A DNA stretch of 64,000 bases from Hygrocybe punicea (taxonomy: Eukaryota; Basidiomycota; Agaricomycetes; Agaricales; Hygrophoraceae): the NCBI GenBank assembly GCA_963556145.1, contig OY744464.1, positions 2,914,001-2,978,000 on the forward strand, written 5' to 3'. The first letter of the stretch is position 1, and every line of letters begins with the position of its first letter. Both the position numbers and the translations under genes were made by a program. Positions 24,755 through 37,170 of this stretch are shown piece after piece. Under the pieces are notes generated by a model. The model saw only the letters and a list, made by a program, of their open reading frames with translations, ran no database searches and was not told the origin of the DNA.

Positions 24755-25882
24755 CGTGGTTGACAGGAAGGTATCCTTTCTAGTACAATGCTTTCAAGGG
24801 TTTCGCTGACTTTAATAAGACAGTCTTCCTACTGGAAGATGTTGCACCGATATGTACAACTCAGATGACTGGTTATGCACGCCTTTGGTACGCCGACTCA
24901 TTCGCTGTCAACCATCTGTAAAAACACGCCCTTAGAGATCAGCGCCCGGATATAACTACGCGGAACTCGTCCACATTCCGTTCTCTAGGCAATCAGGTAT
25001 GTCACCGCAGGAAAAGCTGTTTATTGCCCGGAAGCTTCTTCCCAAGACGATAAGGCGCCCATCTTGACGCCCAAGTGAAGATCAAAAGCGCATTTATTGG
25101 GATCCGCATCATCATTGAAAATTTGCGTCGTTTGCTGGCTCCCGCTTATACGTCAGTTCTCAGCCACACTCAACCCACCTTGTTCCAGAAACTCACCAAA
25201 TTTTGTTTCTGGCTCGAATTTACGAAATCCCGTCCTGTTACAGTCAGCCGGTGCTTTTATCAAACCTGAAGATCAGTGTACGGACGTATTTCGGGAAGTT
25301 TACAAGTAGCCGCTCATGTTGGCATTGCGAACCAGTGGTTTGTGCCCTTATTTTCATTCCGTCATGTCTTAAGCTTATCTCTCTTTTCCAACGGTGAAAA
25401 TTCTCAACTCCTCGATATGATTGAGGCTGTAATACCCAAGGCTGTATATGGTGCCATCAGGCTGCAGTAGTCCATGCTTTGCATCCCAGACCTCGACCAC
25501 AATAACCAAGCTGCGTAATGGCTTTCGGTCGATCTGTTCCTATCCAAGTTCGTGTTAAGAATTGCCTGGCTCGGAACTTGCCCGTGCTGTTGTCGTTAAC
25601 ATTCTTCCCGTTGTCAGATTGCTGTCATCACGGTTATTCACCCTTCTCCGTTTTGACAAGATAACGTCTTACCCCATTTCTGCAGGCTTCGACACAGCTG
25701 TCACGAGGCACGTTGGTCATTGGCCGGAACCAAGATACCCCAATCATCCATGCCTTGAGCGCTATTGATTTTCTAGGGTGATTTCTTGATAAGACAGCAT
25801 TTTGTCAACACTAGCTAAATTAGGTTCCACACCCTACTCCACGCATAAAAGCCAGCGAGTGGAAGACTAAGCCCTCGTGGTA
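24755..25882. other. Divergent 1.1-kb spacer with coding-like fragments
   Basis: This lies between the divergent starts of the broken methyltransferase-GT8 gene and the epimerase fusion and should carry both promoters. On the minus strand near 25390-25530 a stretch reads with protein-like character (for example VVEVWDAKHGLLQPDGTIY), but it is interrupted by stops on both sides and I cannot assign it. It may be a third decayed gene of the locus or chance. Confidence 0.35.
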
Positions 25883-28800
25883 ATGGACGCTCACAAGGAC
25901 AGTATTATACTTGTTGCAGGCGGCAACGGCTTCATTGTACGGCTTTGCATAACGTCGATCGCAGCCCCTAACTAACTTTATTATTTGAAGGGTTCTCACG
26001 TCGCTCGTCATTTGTACCACCGAGGTTTCAATGTTCACATTGCCGATATTGTCGCAAATTCTTATTTTACCACTCCAATCTGTTCACGCCTGTATGTGGG
26101 GAACCTTTGTGATCCCGCCTTCTGCGCGTTAACCGTCCAAGGCGTTCATACGGTCCTCCACTTTGCCGCGACTATGGGTGGGATGGGGACAATCCACAAA
26201 GTAAACGACTTCGCCATCTATTCAGAAAATCATTCCATAACTCTAAATCTTCTCGCGGCTTCGGTTGCTGCTGGTGTGAAGATATTCCTTTATGCTTCCT
26301 CGGCTTGTGTATATCCCGAATCCTTGCAAGGAATCGACAACGAAGATGTTTCCCTTTGCGAAACGGATGTCTGGGCGAATACCCCACCTAACCCTCAAGG
26401 TCTGTACGGACTCGAGAAGCTCGTCTCCGAGCTTGTGATTCAGCACTACAAATCGACTCTTGACATTCGCATCGCTCGTTTCCACAACGTCTACGGTCCG
26501 GGAGGTGCATGGAACAATGGTCGCGAAAAAGTCCCCGCAGCTATGTGTCGAAAGGCGTTCGCTGCCAAGCTGGCGCAGTCCTCGACTGCCGTCGAGATCT
26601 GGGGTAACGGTTCACAACGCCGTAGTTTCCTCTACATCGACGATTGTGTTGAGGCAGTGATTGCTCTTCTTCGATCTGACTTGACGGAGCCCGTCAACAT
26701 CGGCTCTAATTATTCCGTCAATATCAAGGAACTTGCAACCCTTGCATTACGAGTTGCCGACATTGATGCCGCCCGTGTCCAATTTCAGTTCGATCTGCAC
26801 AAACCTGTCGGAGTTGCCTCGCGGAATTCTAATAACGAGTTCGTTCGTCAGAAACTGGGATGGACCCCGACGACATCTTTGGAAGAAGGGATGCGGGCTA
26901 CGGGCGAATGGATTGAAGATCAAATACGTAACCTTGTTGAGACCGTGGATGACTCAGATCGGAACGCTATTCTCCAACGTCTGCATCACAGTCAGCTAGT
27001 GGATCTTGAGTCGGAGAGCGTAACCTTTGCTGTCTTGCTACCTATCACTTCTCGCGGGTTGAATTCCCCGGGGGATTGTCTCGTAAATTTAACAGATTTT
27101 GGCCGATCTTTAGAACAAACGACATGGCGCGACACCCACCAGCTTGGAGGAACGCGGTTTCGTCTCAAAGTCTACCTTGCCATCGACCAGGATGACGAGT
27201 ATCTTTTAGGATCGAACTTCGAGAACAAAGCCGTGCTCAATTTGCGAAAGTCCAGGATAGCTGATGTTATTACCCTCGTTTGCGATTATCCGAGAGGGCA
27301 CATTTGTAGCCTCTGGAGACACTGTGCTCGCCGAGCCTGGGAAGACAGGTGTGACTACCTTGTGTTGATGGGTGATGACGTTGTCTTAGAAGACGAAGGG
27401 TGGATGCGTGATGCCCACGCCGCATTTCTTGAAATAGCTGGGAAGGAAAACGCGCCAGTTGGGTTTGGCTGCGTCGCGTTCACAGACACGAGTTTCCCGG
27501 GCATGCCCACCTTTCCGATCGTTCATCGCACACACATGGATATCTTCGGCGGAGAAGTTGTGCCGGAGATCTTCATCAACCAAGATGGCGATCCCTATCT
27601 CTTCCAGCTCTATCGTCGATGGGGTTGCTCGCACATGTTCAATTCTCGCATTCGCAACAGGCTCGGAGGCAGTGAGATTGCAAGATACAATAAGGAGCAC
27701 GCAAGGGATTGGAGCTATGACACGCTGAACACGGCAAACACTTGTCTCGAGAGCTGGCTCCACAATGGCCGTCATGGCGTGCAGCGAAAACTTACACTGG
27801 ATGTCATCATTCCTTGCTACCGCGTCCAGCTCGCATTTCTTGACCCCATCTTGCAACTCCAGTCTTCCCGGACTTGCACAGTTATGTTTATAATCGTAAT
27901 TGACGATCCAACATCTCCACATATTGTGAAACTTGAGAAGCAATATGCTCATCGTTCAGATGTCCGTATCCGGATCAATGCCGAAAACCTGGGTGCATCG
28001 GCGACCAGAAATCGAGGTATGAACGAGTCTGCGGCTGAGTGGGTGTATTTCTTGGATGACGATGTATGCCCTCGACCGAATATTCTTCTCGAAGCTGAGA
28101 AAGCCATTAGAAGACACCCAAATGCGGCCGGTTTCGTCGGAAACACCCAATTTCCTTCCGCAGACAAGGTTTTTACCGCGGCAATTCGCCTAGCAGGGGT
28201 AGTTTACTTCTGGGATATCGCAACCAAGATCAACACTGATGTGCCTTGGGGCGTTACTGCCAATCTTATTGCCCGACGCGACAAGGACGGAATATTGTAC
28301 GACCTTGATTTCCCAAAGACTGGAGGGGGAGAGGACATTGATTTTTGTCGGAAGAAGAGGGAGATCTCGTTGAGAGAAGGCAGAGAACCCTTCCACCCGG
28401 CTACGGAAGTCATCGTCGTCCATCCTTGGTGGTCTGGAGGAAAGAGATCTTATCGGCGCTTTTACATGTGGTCGGTAGGAGACGGCAGGCTCGTCAAGAA
28501 ATACCCCGAGTTGACATATCGAGATGCAGCACCAAATAGCGCCGAGCTCCTCCTGTTTTGCACGACCCTGTGCTTGGTGGGAGGAACGAGGGCTCTCATC
28601 AGCAATGACTGGAAGATATGTATATTTTCGCTGAAGGCGATGGTTGCTGTGGTCATTGCAAATGTTGTACACGATTGCTATCGCCACCTCTGGAGGGACG
28701 CAGACAGAACGACAATGAACACGACGATTCGGGGCATGTGTTGGATACTTGCGGTTGTGGACAGTTCGGTGTTGCGGTTGGTCAGTGAAGCTGGCCGCAC

Positions 28801-28963
28801 TGCAGGCATGATTGAAAGGCGAGAAATCATGTTGCTGGGTAAGAGGTTCGACTGGTTTGCTGGACGAGTTGGCAATGGACCGAGGGACGAAGAGAAGATG
28901 AATAGCTTGCAGAGGCTGGCGGTCTTTGTCGCGCTTGTGGCGCTCTTCTCATATTCCACGTGA
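25883..28963 (+). CDS. GDP-mannose 3,5-epimerase-like / dual glycosyltransferase membrane fusion protein
   Basis: Two exons (25883-25936, 25991-28963) give 1008 residues. Residues 1-340: an extended SDR with the NAD-binding GGNGFIGSHV (rebuilt across the intron), SSACVYPE, YGLEKL and GGAWNNGREKVPAAMCRKA. These match plant GDP-mannose 3,5-epimerase, including its reported catalytic Cys, the Tyr-xxx-Lys pair and a further Lys. Residues about 370-620: a GT-A-like domain with VLMGDDVVLEDEGW. Residues about 640-850: a GT2-like domain with LDVIIPCYR, NLGASATRNRGM, YFLDDDVCPRPN and GGGEDIDFC. The C-terminus has about three or four hydrophobic segments (for example ICIFSLKAMVAVVIANVV). Inferred role: make GDP-L-galactose or L-gulose from GDP-mannose and pass hexose to a glycan at a membrane. 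The neighbour at 23134-24754 adds a methyltransferase and GT8. Acceptor and product are unknown. Confidence 0.8.
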
Positions 28964-29062
28964 CTGCTTAATGTTCTCACGCCACTCGTCTAATAAAGCT
29001 GTGACTCCGTGCGCGTCCGTCTAAAAAAAACAAAAAAGACGTTTTTCTTGCACTCTAACAGC

Positions 29063-32000
29063 ATGACCCGTCGCACACGACGCCAATCCCACAAAGCCCC
29101 ATCTACAACGTCAGGAACGCCTCAAACAAACGCTTCGCCTATCTTTAGCAGTAGAACGTCTGTTCTATCTGAAACACCTCCAACATCTGACAAAAACGAT
29201 CTTGCGGTTGTCACCAGAGCAAGGAAACGTACGGTGCAATGCGACAATGACGTGGAAGACCAGTTAGATACCTCCACAACGTTACCCTCTAAGCGAAGAA
29301 TAATCACTAGAAACGCCTATGTTGAAATTCCTCTGAAAATGGGTAAAGGGAAAGATCTAACGAAGGTATTGTTACTCTCTTGCATTCTCCATTGATTCAG
29401 CTGCTCATCAGGGTTCATTGGGCCTTCATAAAGGGCGAGGGAAAATCGGGGGCTTCGACGACTCAGGCTGTCATAGAATATGGCCGTGATGGTGCCACCT
29501 CGCAATCTGATTTTGAACACGAGGAGGAGGTGTCAATTGATGAGTCAGACGATAGTGGCTCCGAATTCCAAGGATCTGAGGAAGAGTCCAATATCGGTCG
29601 AGCAAGCCAAGACAGTGATGACGAAGAAGTCATGTTGGATGCCGCCATCCGGTTATCATTGCAAAGCACCCGCTCAGACAAGTTTTCGAATCAAGGAGCG
29701 GGCTCTTCATCAAGAGCACTAGTCTCTTCTGATCCTCGTGCCTCCCTTTGTGCAGCCGCTGCCGAACATCGACTCTCTCATTTCAGGAATAACGCGGACT
29801 CACGTGAGGCAGTATCTGACGTCGAGTCTGAACCGTTGTTTCCATTCTCTGACGAAGAACCTTTGTACTCCAAGGGAAAGACGAGGGCCAAGAAGAAATC
29901 TGTGACTGCGTACAACACCTCGACCAAGAAAGTTATGTCGATCACGGAGATGCGAAAACAGAGGGCTGAGGTTCGCAAGCGACTTGCACAAGAACGAAAA
30001 CAGAATAAGATGGAAGAGGCCGCTTTGGCGAGAAAGTTGGGCCGTAACTTAACAATGGTAAACATTTTTTCCGATTTTTGGTCGCCATACGACTCTGAGA
30101 TCATTACGACCAAGGCCGAAAAAACTACCGTCGCATTACAGAAGAATCACCCTGAGCTGAAAGATGTTTGGGGCGACTTAGAAAAGGCTATCCCTATCAT
30201 TCAACCCCAAAAGGCTGATCAACCAGACAACTTAAAACTAACTCTGCTTCCTTTCCAACAAGAAAGTCTCTATTGGATGAGAAAGCAAGAACAGGGCATT
30301 TGGAAGGGGGGGATGTTAGCGGTATGTATGCAATCATTGCGTATGTTGGAATAAAGACAGTGACCCTTTTGAGACATGTTTCAGGACGAGATGGGGTGAG
30401 TGTCTTGCTCAAAACAAAATTCTCATCCTCACGCCATTGTAGGATGGGTAAAACTATCCAGATTATTGCATTGTTCGTCTCCGACTTGCATAAACCGAAT
30501 CTGGTGGTCGCGTGCGTCTTTTTTTTTTTTTTTTTGCCAAATATGACATTTGCTAATTTACCTTCCCACCCCCAACAGACCAACAGTTGCAGTCGTACAG
30601 TGGAGGAACGAAATCGCGGCTCATACGGAAGGAATCAGTGTTCTCATTTGGCACGGCGCTGGAAGGAAATCAGACATCGCAGAGCTCGAGAAATACGATG
30701 TGGTTCGTACTGCCTGCACCGTGTTACCGCGCGTTAAATATTGGAACCTACGTAGGTTGTCACTACGTACGCGATCCTCGAAAGTAGCTTCCGAAAACAG
30801 CAACAGGGTTTCAAACGCCAAGGACACATCGTCAAGGAAAAATCACCATTGCATAAAATACAGTGGAACAGGATCATCGTGCGCACCGATTGCACGACTA
30901 TTTGTCCTCGAGGAGTCTCACATTCGTTTACAGCTTGATGAAGCCCACAATATTAAAGAGCGTTCGACGAACACTGCTAAAGCCGCTTTTTATCTCCAGA
31001 GCAAATACAAGTGGTGTCTGTCGGGAACACCTCTACAGAATCGAGTCGGAGAATTGTATAGTCTTGTCCGTTTTTTGGGAGGTGATCCATTCTCCTTCTA
31101 CTTCTGTAAGTGGTATCCGTATTTCCATTCACGAATGGCTCCCTGAACTTTCCCAATAGGTAAAAGATGTGATTGCAAGTCGCTGCATTGGAAGTTTAGC
31201 GATAAACGGACCTGTGATGGTAATGCCTATTCTTGTCAACTGCGTCCGAGCATCTGCTAAGAAGTACCGTAGACTGTGGTCACAGCCCTATGGTTCATGT
31301 ACGCGCATGTTCAGTCCAGATTTGTGTCGCTGATGTTTATTCGCACATAGACTTGCTTCTGGAACAATGAAATTTTGACACCTATACAGAAAAATGGGAT
31401 GGCAGGCCCTGGAAGGTATGCGTTCAAGAAGCTCAAGATCTTGCTAGACCGAATGATGCTCCGCCGAACCAAGGTTTGGTTCATAATTATCCCACGGCAT
31501 ATATTCCTGACCCCCTCATTATTAGATTGAGAGAGCAGATGAGCTTGGATTACCACCGAGAACTGTAACCATTCGGAGGGATTATTTTAGTCCTGAAGAA
31601 AAAGAACTCTATCTATCGCTGTTCTCTGACGCTAAACGACAATTTGCTACATACCTCGATCAGGGAACTGTCTTGAACAGTGCGATTGGCCTTTTTTCTC
31701 CACCTCTACGTTGACTGACTTCTTGCATTAGATTATTCCAACATTTTCAGCTTGTAAGTTACTAGAGTCATTTGGCATTCCCTAAGCTCATGTATCTTCC
31801 TAGGATTACACGCATGAGACAGATGGCCTGCCATCCGGATCTCGTCTTGAAAAGTAAAACGAATGCATCTGCTTTTTCCGATTCTCAAGTTGGCGAGGCG
31901 ACCGTTTGTAGACTCTGTAATGATATAGCCGAGGACGCCATACAGTCCAAATGCAGGCATATCTTTGACCGGGAATGTATCAAGCAGTATCTCAATACTG

Positions 32001-33152
32001 CCATCGAACACACCGTACGTGTTGATTCTCCTGTGAGATATTATATGCCACAAACTTGACATAGCCGGCCTGTCCCGTATGTCATCTGCCGTTGACAATC
32101 GACCTCGAGGCACCTGCTCTTGAACTAGAAGAGAATCTTCCCACCGCTCGCCAAGGCATTCTAGGTCGCCTCAACTTGGACACTTGGCGTTCATCATCCA
32201 AAATTGAGGCACTACTCGAAGAACTTTGCAACCTGAAGACACGAGATGCAACGACAAAGAGCCTCGTTTTTAGCCAGTTCGTCAATTTCCTTGATTTGAT
32301 CGCTTACAGGCTTCAGAGAGCCGGATTCAACGTGAGTTGTCTCATTTCGTGTGTGATTAGCAATGAATGTTGTTGCTGCAGATTTGCCGATTGGAGGGGA
32401 CGATGAGCCCCCAGGCTAGAGACGCTACGATTCAGCATTTCAGTGGGTGTCATCACGTGGTTGGAATAGTTTTCAAACTAATTAATCAATTGATTTTCAG
32501 TGACCAATGTCGACGTTACTGTCTTTCTGGTTTCTCTCAAGGCAGGAGGAGTTGCATTGAATCTAACAGAGGCCTCCCGGGTGTATCTGATGGATAGTTG
32601 GTGGAATCCTGCCGTGCGTGCATTTCAATACCGTATTTCTGGCCTCGCGGCTTAATCTTGTCACCGTTCAGGTTGAATATCGTAAGTGATAGCTCCCCTC
32701 CGATAACCTCGCCGTTCCTATAACAGACGACAGAGGCAATGGACCGTATTCACCGTCTTGGCCAACACCGACCTGTTCACGCCATCAAACTAGTTGTCGA
32801 AGACAGTATTGAAAGCCGCATTGTGCAGGTGAGGAAGATTGGCCATCCAAGCTAAGACCTGCATTAACAAATGTCGGCTCTCAGCTCCAAGAGAAAAAGA
32901 GCGCAATGATCGATGCGACTCTGTCTACCGACGACTCGGTATGTTATGGCTACGAATTGACATCACACTACTGACTTCTGTACTCAGGCCATGGGTAGAT
33001 TAACTCCCGAAGATGTGAGTTATATCTTCTGATGCAAAGTATCTCTGTTGATATTGAAGTGCCATTTCCCGCGCGGTAGCTCGGATTCCTGTTCAGAGTA
33101 CGCCCCGATAATATGTCCATGTTGAATGCTAATTTGGATTATGACAGCTTTA
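29063..33152 (+). CDS. RAD16: RAD16-like SNF2/RING DNA repair ATPase
   Basis: Twenty-two exons give 989 residues. An acidic/basic N-terminus leads to the SNF2 ATPase: [18 protein letters not shown], Walker A DEMGMGKT, DEAH box [23 protein letters not shown]. Next come the Cys-rich insert typical of Rad16 ([24 protein letters not shown]), a C3HC4 RING finger ([11 protein letters not shown] to CPVCHLPL), and the helicase C-terminal half ([33 protein letters not shown]), ending LGFLFRL. With Rad7 it senses lesions in non-transcribed DNA for global-genome nucleotide excision repair. Several exons are minute: 30385-30395 (11 nt, inside Walker A), 31732-31753 (22), 32672-32681 (10), 33080-33097 (18), and a final 6 nt carrying Leu-stop. 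The stop was placed at 33152 because a last intron yields the family C-terminus; reading through would add about 90 unlike residues. Confidence 0.93.
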
Positions 33153-34110
33153 AACAATACACAGCACGATTATCGAATCCACTTGAGTTTCATAATTATT
33201 GGCAAAAATTCTGCTATCTACGAAGTCGAAATACGAAGGCCCGTACCGATGTGTTGCAGAAATTTTATTTGCCTCGAGTCATATTATACATTTCTGTTCT
33301 TCATTATTTTTCTGTTGATCCCGTTTTCCTTAAGCCTTCCTCTGTCAAGTCCTACCTTTCCGGCATCTGTTCTTAGCTTCGACGAATCTTTTTACCTCCG
33401 TGGCTGAGACTGACTGTGCCAAGCGTTTCTCTGTTGGCACCACTTGCAAACGCCCTCTTTCTCGCGCCGACCTCTTTCTTGTACATGATTTTTATGCCCA
33501 TGCCCCCGCCCCCGCCCATGATGATGTACTTTTCGTTGCCATTCGTTGCCATCGTTTTTACCAATCTACAAAGCCGACCATCTTTTCGAGGGCAACCACA
33601 TCGTTTTACGCTGCCTTAATTCTCCTCATAACTCTATCCATACCTTTCGTTCTTATCTCGCCTCTCGCAATGCTCTTTTCCCTATCCACCCTCAGCTCTG
33701 GCTTTGCGGCGATGGCTCCGTACCTCGCTCCTGGTTTCTCTCCCGCTTACGCATCCATTTCCCAGCCAGTCCATGCGCTGCGGTGGTGCTACTGCCCTTG
33801 TGCAGGGCGGCGTCTCTCTCTTGACCACATCCAAGCTATTCATCCCTCACCCATTCCCTTTCTTCCTCTTAGCCTTTTAGCGTTCACACGCGCCCATTAC
33901 TTACTCCCTATAACATTATGACCGTGCCCCTGTTTTTCAGGGCCGGCCGCTTTCTGCCACCATTCCTTCACTCAAGCTGGTATAGCGTGATTAGACCGTC
34001 TTCACACCTAAGACGGATTAGTGTTTTCCTGATGACCGACCTGCCATGTGAATTTTAGGCCGGTATAACTTTGAATTATAACTTGCAACTGTTTTACTGT
34101 GGCCTCACTG
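33153..34110. other. Intergenic, pyrimidine-rich, no gene recognised
   Basis: Nearly 1 kb between RAD16 and the cytochrome b5-acyl-CoA dehydrogenase gene. It is CT-rich with a long open frame (33400-33921) whose predicted product has no family-like segment and no splice partners. I treat it as 3' flank plus promoter. Confidence 0.55.
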
Positions 34111-36287
34111 ATGTCCACCAAAGCCATGAAGGAACTATCGCTTGCGGATGTTTCCAAGGTGCCAATCCATATTCATGATGCTGCAATCATCGGAGCTCAA
34201 GGTCTGCTTAGCACAACCAGGAAGGAGATCTGGTAATTCTACTTTCGTGAGATCAATATGCACAATTGGAACTCACTGGCGGGGACATTCAGTGGATTGT
34301 AATTGACTCCAAGGTTTATGACCTCTCCAAATTCGCAGATCTTCATCCAGGAGGAGCAAATGTTTTATTGGCAGGCGACGTAGGTGAGCAAGCACTTTTG
34401 TTAAACCAGCACCGATGCAATTCTCATTATTCTATCTAGCTGGAAAAGATGCGACGCAAGTATTCTTTGGCCTTCACCGACACGAGGTTTTGTTGAAGCC
34501 GCAGTATTCTCGTCTTCAAATCGGGAAAATTCATGGTCAAGAAGAGGTGATCAAGCCTCTTGCCCCAGGAGAGCTCTCGAAAGTCCCGTATGCAGAACCT
34601 ACTTGGTTGTCCGATGGATACCACAGCCCGTACTACACCAAAAATCACAGGGAGTTCCAGAAGGCTGTACGGTCGTTTTTCATGGAAGTCATCTACCCGG
34701 AAGCCATCAGGTGTGAAGAGAATGGTAAGAGAATATCGCAGGTCGTGGTAGATAGAATGAGGTAAGCAAAACAAACTCCTGATGAGGTTGTCGCAATGTC
34801 TAAGGAACACAAACAGCGAAGTAAACGTCATCGCCATGCGCCTTGGGCCCGGAAAGCACCTGCGAGGACGGTCGTTGTTAGGCGGAATTGTGAAGCCGGA
34901 GGAATTCGATTACTTCCATGAAGTCAGCCTCCTGCCTTATCCTGTTTATATTTCCCTCGCGACTGAACATTCCTTTGACAGCTCATCATCAACACAGAAC
35001 TTGCTCGGTTCGGAACCCGTGGTTTTGTGGATGGCCTGCTGAACGGAGGTGTCATAGGTCTTCCGCCAGTCCTCAACTACGGCACACCAGAGCTGCAAGC
35101 CCAGGTAGTACCCGAAGTCCTCTCAGGAAAGAAATATATAGCGTTGGCGATCAGCGAGGCATTTGCCGGCAGTGATGTTAGTGGTTTGCAGACAACGGCA
35201 GTAAAGGATGGCAATGAGTGGATCGTCACTGGCACAAAGAAGTAAGTTGTATCATAGACCATTCCTCGGTAATTCTTAGTATTCAATGATTAGATGGATA
35301 ACCAATGGCACCTTTGCGGACTACTTTACGACAGGTTGCAAAACCGAGGCAAGCATTATTCAACTATTCATCTCCCCTCGACTTACTTTTACCCTACGTA
35401 GACCGGTTTCACGGTTATCCTGATTCCTAGGGTACACGGGGTTTCCACCAAGCCTATCAAAACATCATACTCGCCCTCAGCTGGGACTGCCTATGTGACA
35501 TTTGACAAGGTCCGCGTTCCAATTTCCAACACGCTGGGAAAAGTAGGCAACGGCATGTCGGTCATTCTGAGCAATTTTAATCATGAACGGTGGATGGTCA
35601 CCTGCACGAGTTTGGGGGCGCAAAGAGTCATTGTAGAGGAATGTTTGAAGTACGTCGGTTTTTTTCTTCGACTATGATTGCCAACATACGGAACGAGTGT
35701 TCAGGTGGTCAACTCAGCGGATGGTGTTTGGAAAGCCTCTTACATCACAGGCTGTGATTCGGGCCAAATTGGCGAATATGATCGCTCGTGTAGAGGCCTG
35801 CCAGAATTGGGTCGAGTCTATTACACACCAGATGAACAATGTGAGTAAGATGGTATTTTGGCAGTCATCCGTGTTTACCTCAAAAAACTCAAAACTCTGC
35901 AGATGTCGTACGATGAAATGTCGAGCCGATTGGCAGGACCTATTGGTCTCCTGAAACAGTTTGTTGTGTTTTGATCTATACATGAGATAATCATGATCAT
36001 GTTGACCTGGATCATCAGGTTCGTATCCAAGGCGGGCCGTGAAACTGCGGAGGACGCTACCCAAGTCTTTGGCGGGAGGGCCATCACAATGGGCGGAATG
36101 GGAAAATTGATTGAAAATGTGAAGCCAATGTCCTTTTACTTCGACGAACATTCATCGCTGACGAGCAGTTGTACAGTATCACCGAACCTCAGGGTTTGAT
36201 GCCATTCTCGCTGGTGCTGAAGATGTGCTGAGCGATCTAGGTGTGCGACAGGCAATAAGGAAGATGCCTCGTAACGTACGGTTGTAG
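34111..36287 (+). CDS. Cytochrome b5-acyl-CoA dehydrogenase fusion
   Basis: Twelve exons (34111-34158, 34212-34232, 34293-34383, 34440-34761, 34817-34922, 34982-35241, 35294-35348, 35402-35649, 35705-35840, 35903-35958, 36019-36118, 36177-36287) give 517 residues. Residues about 8-85 are a cytochrome b5 haem domain with the axial-ligand motif HPGGANVLL and the second His in GLHRHEVLL. The rest is an FAD-dependent acyl-CoA dehydrogenase: AISEAFAGSDVSG, KKWITNGTFADYF, the medial part KTETGFTVILIPRVHG, and the C-terminal ATQVFGGRAITMGGMG. Fusions of this type are widespread in fungi; the b5 domain may take electrons from the flavin. The second exon is 21 nt and intron 35349-35401 has a GC donor, both needed for the conserved frame. 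Substrate chain length is not deducible. Confidence 0.9.
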
Positions 36288-36384
36288 TGCCGCCAGGCTG
36301 AGCAAAACTTGAATGTGATGTGAATAGTAATTATAAGAGTTCAACTAGAAACGCGTGGTTAGGGTTTACCATCATTTGACCTGG

Positions 36385-37170
<786 letters not shown>

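Noticed and set aside
33098..33376. About 90 extra residues at the RAD16 C-terminus by reading through 33098
   Set aside because: The open frame is longer but unlike the family. A GT-AG intron 33098-33146 with a good branch site gives the expected short end LGFLFRL and stop.
33400..33921. A 173-codon plus-strand ORF
   Set aside because: No family-like segments, strongly pyrimidine-biased DNA and overlapping long frames point to composition, not coding.
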